Source: Chaenocephalus aceratus (Eukaryota > Chordata > Actinopteri > Perciformes > Channichthyidae). Taken from it: DNA of 64,000 bases. Position 1 is the first letter of the stretch. Each line of letters begins with the position of its first letter. The notes below the pieces were generated by a model that worked only from the letters and a program-made list of their open reading frames with translations, had not been told where the DNA came from and did not search any database. The DNA is taken from the NCBI GenBank assembly GCA_023974075.1, contig CM043797.1, positions 32,813,023 to 32,877,022 on the forward strand, given 5' to 3'. A program made the translations under genes and the position numbers. Below, piece by piece: positions 34,828 to 46,479 of this stretch.

Positions 34828-37795
34828 AAATGGCGAAGGCGAAGGCCAAGAAAAAAGGGGGAGCAGAAAAATTGCGGGCAAGAAAAAAGCAGGCCCTTCG
34901 TGCTGATGCTGCAGCTTGTGTCAAAATAACCGACATGTTTAGTACAGGTGCAGGTCCATCTTCTTCTAACCCGTGGCTGATATTGGTGGTGAGGAAGATG
35001 ATGAGAGGGAGGGAGATCAGCGCGAGTGGAGAGAGGGAGGAGAACTCGCGGTAAGCAGAAGCTAAGAAAATTAGGAAAAGATTATTATTAAGGTTATGAT
35101 ACTCTGTCGTTCTGGAACCCATTAATATCCCCTTGATGAAGCACTAATAAGACACATATTATAAGAGAAACATTCTTTAGCCTACAAGCTAGTAAGCTGG
35201 CTTTTTTAGGTTTTCCCTGACAAGTTAAAATATAGCTTAATGGGACTCTGATACGTTGTCTCATTGAAAGTTAACCAACATTCATGAACAATTACTGTCA
35301 GCTGGCAGCTTGTTTTGTTTAGTTTATTTACTTATTTGGTTATAAGGGTAACAGTGGTCTTTTGGGACCTGAAAACATTTTTTATAGTCAGCTTTTTGTG
35401 GTAGTTTTGATTGACAATATATAGAATGAATAATATAGAAATAGATAAAAACTTGAGGCACACATGTAGTTTTGACCATTAACTGTGTGGTATTGTTATG
35501 TCAATGCCTATTTGTATGGACCTCTATCAGGGAATCCATTCATTCTGTATCATTGTGTTGAGCCAGGTAGCATCCCCAGAGGAGGAGAGTGTCAGCGAGA
35601 GTGAGGAGAGCAAAGAGCAGGAGGACATAGATTACTTTGCCCGCCCCGAGCCATCTATGTCACAGATGTTTTTAGAACAGCAACATACCAGAAATCCAGT
35701 TGTGCAGAAGGTATTCACCTGTAAAGATGGCACCAGCAGAAAGTGGCTTACATATTGCAAGGGACGTCATATGTTGTTTTGTTTGTATGTCTGGCAATTG
35801 GGAAGAGGACTGACACTGGCACATTTATAACTGGAATGTCAGATTGGAGGCACGCACACCAGCGTACAGAGGAGCACGAAAACAGCATTACACATTCAAC
35901 CTGTGCTGAAGCTTTCTTCTTACGGTGCTCTAAAGCAGACATCGAAAGCATGTTTGCTGGCAGTCAGATGTCTGCTCATAGGGAACAAGTCCGAAAGAGA
36001 CGTCAGGTTTTGGAGCATGTGGTGGATGTGGTGAAAGTGCAGGCAGGTGGAGAATGAGGGAGCATGCTAGCTGACAACACCGTGGACCACGGTAACTTTT
36101 TGGAGCTCATCCTTTTGTTAGGAAACTATGATGTCTGCTTAAAAGAGCATCAGGATTATTGCGTAGAGAAGAGCAAGAAATTGCACCAATCCAGTGGAAC
36201 AAAGGGTAGAGGGTCTCGCATCCCCCTACTCTCCAAAACTACTGTTAACTCCATAATAGAAACTGTTGGTAGTCTAATCAAAGAAAGTATCTCCAGTGAT
36301 GTCCAGAATGGCCGGAATGTTTTCTGTTCAGCTGGACACAACACAAGACAGAACTTCTCAGGATCAGTGTTCAGTAATCTTAAAATATGCCAATGAGACT
36401 ATGCAAGAGAGGCTTGTGGCTTTAGTGAAGTGCCATGCATCCACCGGACAATACTTTGTGAACTTGCTCTCAGAGGTCCTAGAGCAGGGATGGGCAAATG
36501 GCGGCCCGCGGGCCGCATGCGGCCCCCACCTCCTCTTTTTGCGGCCCTCAGATTAATTTATAAACAACGTAATTAATAAAAAAAATATATATATTATATC
36601 TTTTTTTATTTTGTGTACTTGTAGTACTGATACCGTCCACTAGACTCCTAGTTACGTCGCGAGCTGCGTAGATGATAATAATCTGTGACGCATTTATGTG
36701 TATTGTGTTTGTTTCCCGGGGAAAACCTCACAAGAAACACTGGCTGTTGTTATGCCTGCTGTGACATTAAGTTGCCTCTTGTAATTATGCCGTCACAAGC
36801 TTCAAAGTTGTTTTTATCATCTGAATTTGGCGAAACAAGTTTAGTATTCTTAAAACCAAGACTTTGTTTATTTGAAATCAGATGAAAACAAACTGTCACG
36901 GACCCTGCCGTGTTATCTATGATTACTACGCTTTTCATTCATAATTTCAGCGGGAGGGAGGGGGAGTGGTGCTGAGGAACAGCAGAGTGCGGGCTGACGG
37001 GTGTCTGTGTTGACGTTCCCCTTATTGTGGAATAAGGGGAATGCAGAGACAGGCTACAAGTGTTTTAGGTTCAAGTTAGACAACTAATGGCTGGGTTAGT
37101 GTTCATGACTTCATGTGTATGTCATCTTAATGGTTAATCTCAATACACACACATTTTCTGTGCTTTCCAATAGTTTAAAATAGTTTTTTTTAATAACCTG
37201 TTCAATACAAACATGCCACTTGTAAAAATTAAATAAAATTTCTGTGAACTGATATTTGTTTAGTGAGCTTATTAGAGGATGTTCCCTTTGATTGTAAAAT
37301 GTCAATGAAGATGTCAGACTCAGTATATTTGTTAATAATTACATACAACACATGGAATTTTTGTGTGTGTGTTCCAAGTGAATCTGCGGCCCCCTGGTGG
37401 CCAGTACATCAATGATGTGGCCCCCACCACCATCAAAGTTGCCCATTCCTGTCCTAGAGCATCTGAAACTGGACAAGGGCATGTGTATAGGTAATGCATC
37501 AGATGGAGCATCCAATATGCAAGGCCGGTACAAAGGATTCTCTGCACTGATGACCTCCCAGTCACCCACTCATGTCCATGTGTGGTGCTATGCTCATGTT
37601 CTTAATCTTGTCCTGGCTGAAACTACCCAAACTGTCATCGAATGTGGAGCATTTTTCAACCTAATCAATGACATAGCAGTGTTTATCAGGGAGTCGCATC
37701 AGAGGGTCAATCTGTGGGAGAAACGAGCCCAAGAAAAGATGCCGTCGACTCATCCTGTAGACTCATCTGGTCCTATCTCTATTGTGTTGTCATAG
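34828..37795 (+). pseudogene. hAT transposase of the TTF-finger / ZMYM1-like group
   Basis: Pieces in order: MAKAKAKKKGGAEKLRARK and DAAACVKITDMF near 34830; an acidic serine segment near 35570; a TTF-type zinc-finger region (RKWLTYCKGRHMLF, then SDWRHAHQRTEEHENS); EHQDYCVEKSKKLHQ and LLSKTTVNSIIETVGSLIK; SVQLDTTQDRTSQDQC with the first catalytic Asp region; then, after the nested element, CIGNASDGASNMQGRYKG and VWCYAHVLNLVLAET, the second conserved catalytic block. At least one frameshift (near 35830) and a nested insertion break it, and the C-terminal dimerisation region is missing. Confidence 0.75.
36485..37451. mobile_element. hAT MITE nested inside the ZMYM1-like hAT
   Basis: Bounded by the exact duplication TCCTAGAG (36477-36484 and 37452-37459). 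Ends are CAGGGATGGGCAAATGG and, reversed, CAGGAATGGGCAACTTTG, with GCGGCCC-rich subterminal sequence. The interior (36690-36962) shares about 270 bp with the element at 56109-56969. Confidence 0.9.
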
Positions 37796-37899
37796 TGAGG
37801 AGAGGCAGGGCACTATAGGGTCCCCCCCCCTAAATTCACTAGAAGTCATCATTTAAGGGGTTCTTTTTAAAACTTTTCTTCTGGGGGGGGCATACCCCC

Positions 37900-38330
37900 C
37901 CAGACATTACATTGCATTGCATTTAGCTGAGGCTTTTATCCAAAGCGACTTACAATAAGTGCGTTCCACCAGGAAGACACAACCTTGAAAAGAAAACAGA
38001 ATCATAAAGTACATCAGGTTTCATAGAGCCAAACATTTCAAGTGCTACTCAACTGGCTTTAGGTAAGCCAGTCCTTTATTAGTATATAAGTGCTCTGTTA
38101 GCAGTTCTATCGCTCGAGGTGGAGTCGAAAGAGATGAGTTTTCCGTCTGGAAGATGTGTAGGCTTTCTGCTGTCCTGATTTCAATGGGGAGCTCCTTCCA
38201 CCATTTTGTAGCCAGGATAGCAAACCCACGTGTTTTTGCTGATGGGAACTTGGGACGGCCTACCTGCCTGTCAGCCTTCCATCTGTGCACAAACTTATCT
38301 CATGCCCTCAGTTGGTGCATCATGGCATGT
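37900..38330 (-). repeat. LINE-derived 3' fragment
   Basis: The - strand reads HRWKADRQVGRPKFPSAKT, FAILATKWWKELPIEIRTAES, a C-terminal LINE motif. It is followed by CTTTTATCCAAAGCGACTTA text, a widely dispersed fish repeat tail. Part of it reappears inside the TTAA MITEs. Confidence 0.6.
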
Positions 38331-38399
38331 GGCTCATTAAAAAATAAGTACAGCTATTATCTCCCTCTTGTATAACTGGTCGGCCCCACCTGCAGCAGG

Positions 38400-38520
38400 T
38401 AAACCAGGGTTGCCAACTCTCACGCATCTGGCGTGTGACACACGCTTTCACTCTCAATCTCACGCTCTCACGCTGCCCAAACTATTCTCACGCCGCCCAA
38501 ACTATTCTCACGCCAAAAAC
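38400..38520. repeat. Fragment with CTCACGC short repeats
   Basis: Starts AGGGTTGCCAACTCTCACGC and contains several CTCACGC units and a duplicated GCCCAAACTATTCTCACGCC. It resembles the end of another fish DNA element; no right end found. Confidence 0.45.
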
Positions 38521-38883
38521 AAGATGAACCGGTGATCGTTTTTGGTTGGTTATTTACAATGTTGAGTTGACAGCTGCTCAAGCTGTTGATCGCTCCCTCC
38601 CCGCCTCCACCACCATCAGTGTTCAGTCACTGTTCTCTTTGTGAGAGGGTATGAAGGTCTACTTTCTAATGATTGATAGTTACACATACTTGTTGTATGT
38701 ATTAGTTTAGTTTGCCCCTGGTACGTAAAAAGGATAATAATAGCGTTTTTTAAAATTATACTGAGTTATTCTTCTTGTCAGGAACCGCTACTATTCGTTT
38801 GTTTTATGGATTTGGGCCGGTCTGGGTCTAAATGCCAGGGCCGATTTGCTGTCCCAGTCCAGCCCAGCCCTGGTAAAGGATCG

Positions 38884-38909
38884 CCCCCCCCCCCCCCCCC
38901 CCCCCCCCC
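38884..38909. repeat. Run of 26 cytosines
   Basis: Uninterrupted C homopolymer just outside the hAT target duplication, within DIRS sequence. A shorter C run lies at about 42486-42500. Length is likely polymorphic or mis-sequenced. Confidence 0.9.
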
Positions 38910-39169
38910 GCCTGAGACAATCTGTCCCTGCATGGTGGGGGCTGCCATGGCTGCCCGCACAACAGCTGATATATCTCCGCCAGCCCGTACGTTGCGGGCT
39001 AGGGCGGAAACATCAGAGTAAGTGTGTGGCGTTGCTCCTTCACTCTGGCCAGAGTTGGGGGTAACAGAGCCAGGGGTGGGAACACGCACAGAGGACCCGG
39101 AGGTCGATCGTGTACGAGTGCGTCCCCGCCTAACAGTGCGTTTAAATCGTGCATTAAAGAGAACAGCTG

Positions 39170-39508
39170 TCATTGAGCATTTTCTCCTCTTGCGAACAGA
39201 CTTAACGCGGATCCGCCGTAACGCACCCACAGCGGACTCCCGATCCTTGGATGAGGAGTCCAGTCTGCATAGAGTGGTGCACCTCTGGACAGTAATTCTG
39301 TCCCGAGGTGCATAACTCCCGGTACCTGTGTCGCTCTCAGAGAGAGGAGACGTCTGCCGCTCCAAGGGATCAGTTTGTGTGCCAGTGTGTGTGACTGGAG
39401 ACAACGCAACCTCCCTTGGCGGTTCATACACAATATCGTGTTGTCTGTCCTCACGAGGACATGGTGTCCTCTGAGAGAAGGCAGGAAGCGTTTTAGGCTG
39501 GGGAACAC
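39170..39508 (-). pseudogene. DIRS RNase H fragment
   Basis: FPSLKRFLPSLRGHHVLVR, the catalytic-type VRTDNTILCMN, LAHKLIPWSGRRLLSLRAT and VPGVMHLGTELLSRG match the DIRS RNase H region that follows reverse transcriptase. The reverse-transcriptase core is not present upstream, and a LINE tail sits at 39560-39705. Confidence 0.75.
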
Positions 39509-39559
39509 CGCTCAAGTCCCATCTGTCTGCCAAGGACTTTGGCCCCAAATCTATTTGAT

Positions 39560-39705
39560 GTTTTGTCTGTCTACTCTAAACTGTTCGTCTGACTGCCTTT
39601 TGTTTTGTTATGTTTGTTTATACTCCTGTTCTTCCTTGTAAAGCGACCTTGTGTATCATGAAAGGCGCTATAGAAATCCAAGTTATTATTATTATTAAAA
39701 GCTCC
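39560..39705 (+). repeat. LINE 3' tail with ATT repeats
   Basis: Contains AAGCGACCTTGTGTATCATG, AAAGGCGCTATAGAAATCC and a terminal ATTATTATTATTA, the usual 3' end of fish L2-like LINEs. 5'-truncated to little more than its tail. Confidence 0.65.
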
Positions 39706-40164
39706 GGGTAGTTTACGTGTGCCCGCTGGAGGTCTCTGCTCTAGGGACCTCTCACCGGGCGACCTTCGTAAATACCCTATCAGCCTGTCTGACCTGCGTC
39801 CGTGGTGACCACCTTCCGTGAAAAGACAGCACGCGTAGGCGCGTCCCGCACTAGAAAAGTCGGGTGTAGTGCCACTACGCATTACATAATAACCAATACT
39901 CTCCGCACGCCGTGGCGCGCGGGGTTTAGTTTTATTATGAGGCCCATGTTGAGTGGGTGCTTTACGAGGACATTTTTCCCCGTAATCTGACTCCGCTCGG
40001 TGGGCTTTATAGATAAAACCCTTCTTTCTAGGAGAGAGAGAACCTCTCTCTCCAGAATATGGGTTGACTCTCTCTGGGTTTGTGAAAACAGATAAATTAT
40101 AACTGTTTTGAGAAGCCCAGGCAGATGTCGTGAGTATCTCCTGCTGTATGCTCCTTAGAGCCAG
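39706..40164 (-). other. DIRS interior sequence, no domain recognised
   Basis: A long open frame crosses this stretch on the - strand but no reverse-transcriptase or other motif was recognised. Confidence 0.35.
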
Positions 40165-40287
40165 CTGAGATGTCACGCTTACGGCTCCGGCCGGCACTGC
40201 GCATGCGCGTGACGGAGGTGCCCTTACAGCTCCAGCCGGCACTGCGCATGCGTGTGACGGTGGTGCCCTTACAGCTCTAGCCGGCAC

Positions 40288-40324
<37 letters not shown>

Positions 40325-41310
40325 AAGTTTATTAACAGCTTGTATATTGGGTACAGTACAGTACAGCTCAAAAAATACAATTGTTAAGGGGATGCAGACC
40401 AGAGAAAGACTTTCGTCTTGTTTACATCAGGGTCCCCCATTTCCAATTCATCATATCATTTAAGACATATGAGACATATTTGACATACAGATGGCTTATT
40501 TACAATTTACATACAGGTGGTTTTTTACATACAGATTGCTTATTTACAATTTTCATTTTAGATTTCGTTCTAATACATCCTAACCGGACATTTAAGACAT
40601 ACCAAGTCTACAGATATACAGTTAGTAACATAGTCTAAAATGCGAGTATATACATAGATGGGGGGGGGGAAGCTGTCCATTGGACGACAGGTTGAGATTT
40701 GTACCATTACCGGGGCCAGTTTTGCAATGCTCTCCCCCGAAGGTGCTCTTTAAGAGAGGTTTTGAAGGTAAGTAAAATGTTACTTTCCTTTACAGTTGTG
40801 GGAAGAGCATTCCACCTTGATGTGGCATAATTTCGAAACGTGTATTCCCCATTTTTTGTGCCAAATCTGGGTTTCACATGATTTGTGGAGCTCCCTCTGG
40901 TGTTATGATCATGGTATTCCTTGACCTTTGGGAAGAACTTTGACATGTACATGGGTACCATAGAGGTGGCACTGCGCATGCGCGTGACGGTGGAGCCTTC
41001 ACGACCCCAGCCGGCACTGCGCATGTGCGTGGCGGTGGTGCCCTTAAAGCCCCAGCCGGCACTGCGCATGCGCGTGGCGGTGGTGTCTTCACGGACCCGT
41101 CAATAATCCGCCTCTTGAGAGATGCCGTAGCTGCTCTCAAAAGGGGAAGAATTGGCGGGCTGTCCTTTACAGCTCTAGCCGGCACTGTGCATGCGCGTGA
41201 CGGTGGAGCCTTCACGACCCCAGCCGGCACTGCGCATGCGCGTGACGGTAGTGCCCTTAAAGCCCCAACCGGCACTGCGCATGCGTGTGGCGGTGGTGCC
41301 TTCACAGACC
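40165..41310. repeat. GC-rich minisatellite with GCGCATGCGC core, split by a LINE
   Basis: Units of about 42 bp, each with GCCGGCACTGCGCATGCGC followed by GTGACGGTGGTGCC or GTGACGGTGGAGCC. Two and a half units lie at 40165-40287 and about six at 40968-41310, with a 100-bp spacer (about 41090-41190) that is also repeated near 41310-41370. The LINE fragment at 40288-40967 interrupts the array. Confidence 0.85.
40288..40967 (-). mobile_element. 5'-truncated LINE inserted in the minisatellite
   Basis: The 3' end on the - strand is a (TCAA)n run (TTGATTGA on +, from 40288). The - strand coding end reads KFFPKVKEYHDHNTRGSSTN and FRNYATSRWNALPTTVKES, a LINE C-terminal motif. GGCAC flanks both sides (40283-40287 and 40968-40972), a short target duplication. 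Confidence 0.75.
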
Positions 41311-41498
41311 CGTTTATTATCCGCCCTTTGAGAGAGGCCGTAGCTGCTCTCAGAAGGGGATTTATAGTTAACGGACTGTTTATTGTTTTTCTTTTCATTT
41401 TTTTGAGCTGCGCCCTTGGCCGAAGCCTGGATGCGTCAGCGGAAAATGGTTTATTTAAACAACAAAGATGTGACATGTGTTTTATGCGGACTTGAGGA

Positions 41499-42597
41499 CA
41501 GGGGCGGACTGGCCATCGGGACGTTCGGGACGAATCCCGATGGGCCGGTACTGAAGTGGGCCGGTCGGACGATGTGGGCCGGCCGGTAACCGGCAGGGCT
41601 CGACATTAAATGGCCCGCTGGCCCGGAAGCACTATTTAGACACCCCGGGCCAGCATAACGTACTTTCCACTTGCCCGCTCGGGCCACTACAAATATTGCT
41701 TTAAAAAAAAATGGTCCTGTGGTATTGGTATTTTGACTAGCAATTTAGTTAAATAGTTTCGTTTATCAACGCTACAACATAGCGTTCCGTGAGTCGGTTG
41801 TCGTTGTTGTTGGGTGAAAAGCAAACGCTGTTTGCTCCGGAGCGCTGTTTGCTCCGGAGCGCAGCGGGAGCAGGCTCCGGTGAGCGGGATCACGCTCCTT
41901 CACTACAGACTATCGCGCCACCTAACCATTCGCCAAATGTTTTTAATACCAGCGGTACCAGCAGCTTACTTCCTGGTTTTAGGACGCGTCACTGGCTGCA
42001 CCTCTCAATATGATGCCAATATAAACAAGGTCTTCTGTCGGCTCTGTACATCAATGCCGACCTATGCTGACAAGTAAGTGAAGAGTAGACAATATAAAGG
42101 TATTGGCGAAATGTCCCAGCAGTTTAGGATAATGAAGGTTCAGGTTCTAATCAAATCTATTACATAGCCATTACATGTCTAACTCCTAATGACAGGAAGG
42201 CAGAAAGTGCATTATACAAATAATAATAATAATAGCACACATTTTTTAACAATGACCACAATATCATTATTTTAATAAACCAAATATGAACAATTGAGGA
42301 AAATGAGGAAGAACTGATGATTAAAATGTTGTAGTACAAGTAGCAATGTAGTTAGTGCATACATTACTATTGCAACAAATGTGTTAATTTTCTTCATTAT
42401 TAGTCGTTTTTTTTTTTTTGGACGAATGCTCCGGGCCCGGTAGACATTATTTTCCCTTAATGTCTACCGCTAGTAAATTGTCTATCCCCCCCCCCCCCCC
42501 CGGTCGACAATTTACTTGCGGTACCGCGGTGGGCCGGCGGTACCGAAGTGGGCCGGTCGAGAGTCCCGGGCTGATTTGTAGTCCCAGTCCGCCCCTG
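41499..42597. mobile_element. hAT element inserted in DIRS, second insertion
   Basis: Exact 8-bp duplication CTTGAGGA at 41491-41498 and 42598-42605. Ends are CAGGGGCGGACTGGCC and, reversed, CAGGGGCGGACTGGGAC. The ends resemble those of the hAT at 34490, so the two may be related families. A further hAT-like sequence starts inside at 41594 (CAGGGCTCGACATTAA) and may run to about 42475. Confidence 0.9.
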
Positions 42598-42672
42598 CTT
42601 GAGGATGGCGTTGAGGCATCTCTCGAGGCGGCGGGGACACGTTTAGAGCCGGGGAAAGAACTTCCAGCTCTG

Positions 42673-44007
42673 TCACAGAGGGGAGAAGGAGGGGCTGTCA
42701 GGCCGCTCGCTTCTTCTTCCTCGACTGCTGGCCGAAATTCTGGGTTGGCTGCGCCTGGGCTGCAGCCGGAACCGGAGATTTTCTAGGCCAACTCGCCCTC
42801 GTCTCCTGCCTGGGCTGGGGACTCGGGGTGGGCTGCGACCTCTGCTGTCCTGGTACTTTAAACCTAGCAGGGTTCGGTGCAGCTTGGGCGAAGGGCCGCT
42901 GTTGCGAAGGCAGCGGCTGGACCCTTCGAGGGAGACAGAGGTGGAGGGCCTCGTCTTCCTTCTTTTTCGACTCGCACTTCCTTTGCATGGAAGCGAGAGC
43001 GGAGCCGAAAATCCCCTCGGGAACGATGGGCATGTCAAGCACATCTTCCTTTCCCGGTCTGGGAGGTTGGTGAGGTTGAGCCATCTAGCTCTTTCCTGCA
43101 CCATCATAATCCCCATTACCTTGCCAACGTGGCCTGGACGGCGCAGCGTTGGACACGGAGACAAATGTCTGTGACCGCGGCTATCTCGTCCAGAGTGGCC
43201 GGTCCGGGATTGCTCAACAGATCCTCACAGAGCTCCGCTTGGTACGCGGTTAGCATCGAGGAAACGTTCAGAGCCCTGGCGGACAATGCTGCGGCTCTGT
43301 AGGACCGTTCAGTCATGGTTGACTGGAATCGGTCCGTTTTTGCTGGCAGCGTGGGGTTCCTGCTGACGGGCCCATCCTCGGTAGGAGGTGGGCTGCCACC
43401 AGCGGTTCCATGGGCGGTATGCGGAGCAGGCCGAGCCTCTCCATGCCGTCACAGTCTAGGGAGGAGGCACCCTGGATTGGGGCCTTGTTGCTAAAGGGCC
43501 GGTCTCTCCACGAGACCGACACCTCATCCAACATCTCCGGGAAGACCGGAAGGAGTTGCCTCTTCGTCCTCGTTGTTTGGGGAAAATGTTTCCCCTCGTA
43601 ACGGGACCTGGAGGTCTCCTTGGCCATTTCGGGCCAATGGATATGGCGTGGGATTCCGGTTCTGCGGCTGCCGCTGTCGATGAGCCCCAGACCGACCCAG
43701 TGAGGGGCTCCATCTCTGCGGCGGACGCCCCCGTGTCTTGATTGCCAGCCGGCAAACCAGTGGACATGAGGGGGTCCTGTCCCGACAGGCTAGCTTGTTG
43801 TGCTAACCTTCGGCGGAGGCTCTTTATAGTGAAGCGGGCACAATGCCCGCACGAGCCGGGGTTGTCAATGGCCTCCTGGGCGTGTTCCAGCCCGAGGCAG
43901 GACGAACAGATCTGGTGTGAGTCTGTGCCTGACACTTTCAACCCGCAGCCGCAGAGGCGAGCCTCCGAGTTCCTGACTCCTCTGGTGTGAGGGAGAGAGG
44001 CGTCCAT
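42673..44007 (-). pseudogene. DIRS gag, broken into several frames
   Basis: The start MDASLPHTRGVRNSEARLC is followed by a cysteine-rich region (CGCGLKVSGTDSHQICSSC, then HCARF) and FTIKSLRRRLAQQASLS. Later blocks are in other frames: FPEMLDEVSVSWRDRPFSN near 43540, NVSSMLTAYQAELCEDLL near 43250 and VLDMPIVPEGIFGSALASM near 43030, ending in a basic QQSRKKKRAA tail. Position next to the right inverted end and order of blocks support DIRS gag. Confidence 0.7.
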
Positions 44008-44451
44008 CTTATTCGCTGCATGGCGTGAAGAGGACCCGCTCGTAACAGGTACGTCGAGAGAAAAAATTGTTCCCAACCTGTCTTTAATCCGTAGAAAAAG
44101 GACGGTGTGGGTCTTTTTCCTCAAAGAATATTACCTGGTGTGGTAATATCCTTTTAATCATTTTTCTCCTTCGTGGAAGAGAAAATAAAAAAGTCCGTCC
44201 TCGCTACCGTGGTGTCGGCAGTGAGGGAAAACAAGCTAGCAGCAGGTGTGTTGCTAGCTTGAACAATCAAAACCTTACCTTAATTCCTGAGGAAGAATGG
44301 CGAGGTTGATTATAATACTAACTGGTGTGTTAGTACTATACTCTTCTCCGATGCAGAATAGGGTAGCCGGCTAACGCCCGTCGACCGAAATTAGCTTTTG
44401 GTTCAGTCTGTGGACTGTTAAGCTAGCCCGGCTACCATTAGAGATGTGCTC

Positions 44452-44640
44452 TGAAGCGAGAAGAGGTGTTTGAATGACGCATGCGTCGTGGCGCAGGCTA
44501 CTTATAGGGGGTGATTTCCCCTGACGTTGACGTCAAGATCACCAGCCAATCAGGATTGGCGTAATGAGATTGATGCTTCTGTTTGCTCCGCGATGAGGCG
44601 CATCCATAGTGAGACATCGAACAGAGTGTTATGAATGAGA
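44452..44640. repeat. Right inverted end of the DIRS element
   Basis: Reverse complement of 33053-33221 across about 165 bp with few mismatches; the outermost GTTCTCATTCATAACACT also matches 33299-33317. It includes GATTTCCCCTGACGTTGAC and an ACGCATGCGTC core. Confidence 0.85.
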
Positions 44641-46470
44641 ACAAACTTTGTCAGCGACTCAGCGCTGTCATCTGCCGGTGTGTTAAGACCACCTCAGTGT
44701 CGGATTTTGGAAACTTGATTTTGAGTTGTCTCATGGCAGTTAGGGTATAAGGGACAAACCAGGGGACTTTACTTCCTCTTGATAATGTCGGTTATTTACA
44801 ATAAAAACACCTAAATATAGCCTAGGCTACTTGTTGTTATTGTGCTTCTGTCTTTCTGTGTCTTTTCATCTGTAAACTCCCTCAACGGGGCCGCTCGCTC
44901 TCTTTTCTTGATCGCCCTCTCACGGGTGAACAGTTCAAAGTCCCGCTTCATTGTAGGAATTCTGCCATGTCTCTACCACTTTAGTTTGACCATCTCTGTT
45001 ACTAAGTTATGGAATACTAAATAAATAAGTAATTAGATACCTTACCGTTACTGCGCTCATAAAGAATGATAAGAATAATGCATCTTGAACTGGTTTCATT
45101 AATTAGTGTCTTTACGTTTCACAGACTGTTAGCTTGTGGTAGGCTGGTAGCCTATTTTATTAAAGAGCAAAAGAAAGACTTGTGTTATGTCTTCCTTAAT
45201 GCAATAGTAATTGGGGGTGCAAGTGGAGTCTCGCAGAGGCAAAACTGTGGCGCGCTTACACTGTAGGTGCGCCGCAGTCTGCGTGATCTGCCTGTAGGGA
45301 GGGGCGGGCCAGCCCTGCTAGTAAAGCAACGAGTAAAGTAACGAATTACAGAGTAATGAAGTAGTGTAATATATTACTTTTTTTTTTTAAAAGTAGGCTA
45401 ATATGTATGTAATACTTTTTTTTTTAGTAACGACCCCATCTCTAAACCTGAGTTATTAATCTTGCAGCACTTTCGCAACGTGCTGTGGGTTTTGCTTTAG
45501 TTAGGCCTACTTGAAACTGTCACGTAACAAAGACACATAAACACACTGGTTGTGAACAGACCACCAAGGAGGTGACTGGGTAGCAGACGAGTAGAGAAAG
45601 GAGAGAGAGCCGTGTTCCAGTCATGGCGGCTTACAGATCTCCTGTGTGCGTCTGGCAATGAGTGTTTTGTCCTGTGAGACAGAGAAGACATTCTGCCCTT
45701 CTTTCTGTGACACATCTTTGAAACTCCAAGACGCCCAGAAACAGATACAAATAAGGCTGAGTAAACCATTGCACCATAGTTGTACTGTAGGCCTACGTGT
45801 TACATCCCGTACAATGAGCGTGTGAAAATAGCGGATCTGTGGTCATTTACAAAGCCAAAATGACTCAATTTTGTCTTGTTTTTGAGTCTGTTTATCCTAT
45901 TCTTTTCACGTAGGAGGCTGCAGGAGAACCCTTAGTGGATTGACCCCATTGTGGAAATCACTTCAAGATGTTTGTGCTTTTTCTTTTTTTTCAACTCCTG
46001 AAGCACTAGCATGTTGACATCCGAGTAACCAATCCTCCATCCAAGTAAGCTCTGACATAGAAGCACATAACTACACTGTGAAAAGACATTCAGGGAATGC
46101 AACAGCACAACAAATCAGTTTATAGATCAAAAGGGGGAGAACATTCAGGTTTGACATTTCAGTGGAGAAGAACTTCAGAAAATCCAGTCTCATGTCTATT
46201 TTCTTCCCAGTTTCTTCCTTGAAATGTGCCTCATTACAGTCTGGGACATACATAGAAGTGTTTAAATGATACATTAAAGGATAGATGGCTAACAAATAGT
46301 ATATGTCCATGTGTCTGTCTACTGCTCTGTTTTGAGAACATTTATAAAAACATGATTTCCTCCTTTTCGTACACATCACTGCACAATGTATAACCAACTT
46401 AAATGGCCTTCTTTAAATGTAAGAAGACACACGCATTGGCTCCAGCTGATATTTAAATGCATTTATCTTA
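44641..46470. other. Non-coding sequence
   Basis: At 45330-45450 there is text resembling a decayed hAT end (T-run, AAGTAGGCTAATATG, then GACCCCATCTCTAA). Otherwise nothing recognised. Confidence 0.35.
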
Positions 46471-46479
46471 ACTATCCCC

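Larger units (their letters stand above)
34490..38872 (+). mobile_element. hAT element with ZMYM1-like transposase, inserted in DIRS
   Basis: Flanked by an exact 8-bp duplication GTAAAGGA (34482-34489 and 38873-38880). Ends are CAGGGCTGGACTGGCC and, reversed, CAGGGCTGGGCTGGACTGG. Length is 4383 bp including a 967-bp nested element. The transposase is on the + strand and broken. Confidence 0.9.
33001..44640 (-). mobile_element. DIRS-type tyrosine-recombinase retrotransposon, heavily invaded
   Basis: On the - strand: gag remnants (44007 to 42673), an RNase H fragment (39508-39170) and a tyrosine recombinase (34458-33399). About 165 bp near the left end (33053-33221) is the reverse complement of 44452-44614, giving the inverted ends expected of DIRS, and 33301-33338 pairs with 44604-44640. 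No integrase or protease is present. No reverse-transcriptase core was recognised between gag and RNase H. Insertions account for most of the 11.6-kb length: hATs at 34490-38872 and 41499-42597, LINE pieces, and a minisatellite. Confidence 0.85.

Noticed and set aside
38778..39548. 256-codon open frame overlapping the DIRS RNase H region in another frame.
   Set aside because: The RNase H motifs are in the alternative frame; this one ends in a glycine run from the poly-C tract.
39571..40380. 269-codon - strand frame with alanine-proline repeats.
   Set aside because: It spans a LINE tail, DIRS sequence and the GC-rich minisatellite and has no domain.
45290..45320. Possible right end of a hAT (GGGCCAGCCCTG) pairing with CAGGGACGTGCACAGG near 32831 and enclosing the DIRS.
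   Set aside because: The flanking 8 bp do not match and the ends are too dissimilar.
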